From positions 1-33,015 of the forward strand of contig CAJXDR010000030.1 of assembly GCA_913052345.1 (NCBI GenBank): a DNA stretch of 33,015 bases, given 5' to 3'. Shown piece by piece: positions 32,880-33,015 of this stretch (positions are counted from its first letter, which is position 1; each line of letters opens with the position of its first letter). Source of the stretch: UBA4421 sp002470275 (GTDB lineage Bacteria > Pseudomonadota > Gammaproteobacteria > Pseudomonadales > Azotimanducaceae). A model generated the notes under the pieces. It ran no database searches. It was given only the letters and a program-made list of their open reading frames with translations, and was not told where the DNA came from. Position numbers and translations under genes: made by a program.

Positions 32880-33015
32880 TATTTCCCTAAGTTAATCAGA
32901 GAGTTAGCGACCCGTTGGGTCCACTGGCTGGTTCGTTCCTGGGCGACTGGTAGGATATTGGAGGTTTAGAAGACTCCTCATCGCCTTCTCGTCCGCCCGA
33001 AATTCCGCGCCGCAC
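32880..33015. other. Right-edge sequence beyond tRNA-Asn
   Basis: About 136 bases with no complete gene. On the minus strand two frames remain open from the edge to stop codons near 32895-32910, about 36-39 codons, and could be the C-terminus of a gene lying outside. A GACCC-GTT-GGGTC hairpin (32909-32921) follows the tRNA but has no T-tract. Confidence 0.25.

Noticed and set aside
32909..32921. Short hairpin after tRNA-Asn
   Set aside because: Five pairs with a three-base loop and no T-tract; could be chance.

Overview
The window is a dense chromosomal segment of a moderately GC-rich gammaproteobacterium. Gene order and protein types point to the Pseudomonadales/Cellvibrionales (OMG-like) side of the class: purM divergent from DUF2066 and hda, ubiG-yciK divergent from gyrA, a serC-pheA-tyrA-cmk-rpsA-ihfB-lapA supraoperon, and yciO-trpS-scpA-scpB-rluB. 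This placement is inferred from synteny and sequence character, not from a search. No CRISPR array, prophage or insertion sequence is visible.

Layout. 1-892 (-): lipoprotein running off the left edge. 1231-2310 (-): purM. 2550-6184 (+): a tight run of a DUF2066 periplasmic protein, a CDP-alcohol phosphatidyltransferase, hda and a second-type MurG-like glycosyltransferase. 6188-7297 (-): secreted PHB-depolymerase/LpqC-type esterase. 7675-8853 (+): serA. 8859-15930 (-): a seven-gene run, transcribed as yciB, pdxJ, ppiA-like cyclophilin, membrane-anchored cold-shock-domain protein, argS, sseA, mnmC. 16090-20558 (+): yciO, trpS, scpA, scpB, rluB. 20555-22110 (-): ubiG then yciK. 22513-31540 (+): gyrA, serC, pheA, tyrA, cmk, rpsA, ihfB, lapA. 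31624-32710 (+): a ComEA-like helix-hairpin-helix protein and a lipoprotein of unknown function. 32804-32879 (+): tRNA-Asn.

How the genes work together. The window carries amino-acid biosynthesis (serA and serC for serine, pheA and tyrA for Phe/Tyr), cofactors (pdxJ, ubiG), chromosome control (hda, gyrA, scpAB, ihfB) and translation (argS, trpS, rpsA, mnmC, rluB, yciO-like, tRNA-Asn). Serine and PLP enzymes appear together: serC uses PLP, which pdxJ helps make.

The most unusual points are the Firmicute-type MurG-like protein behind hda, with a phosphatidyltransferase upstream; an sseA-mnmC coupling beside argS, which suggests tRNA wobble modification; a membrane-anchored cold-shock domain; a SerA that appears to lack its catalytic Glu; a possible Fe-S motif in TrpRS; and several canonical operon partners missing from their usual places (purN, hisC, aroA, mupP, lapB). 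I found no clearly new multi-gene defence or metabolic system. The hda/MurG-like cluster is the best candidate for something undescribed.
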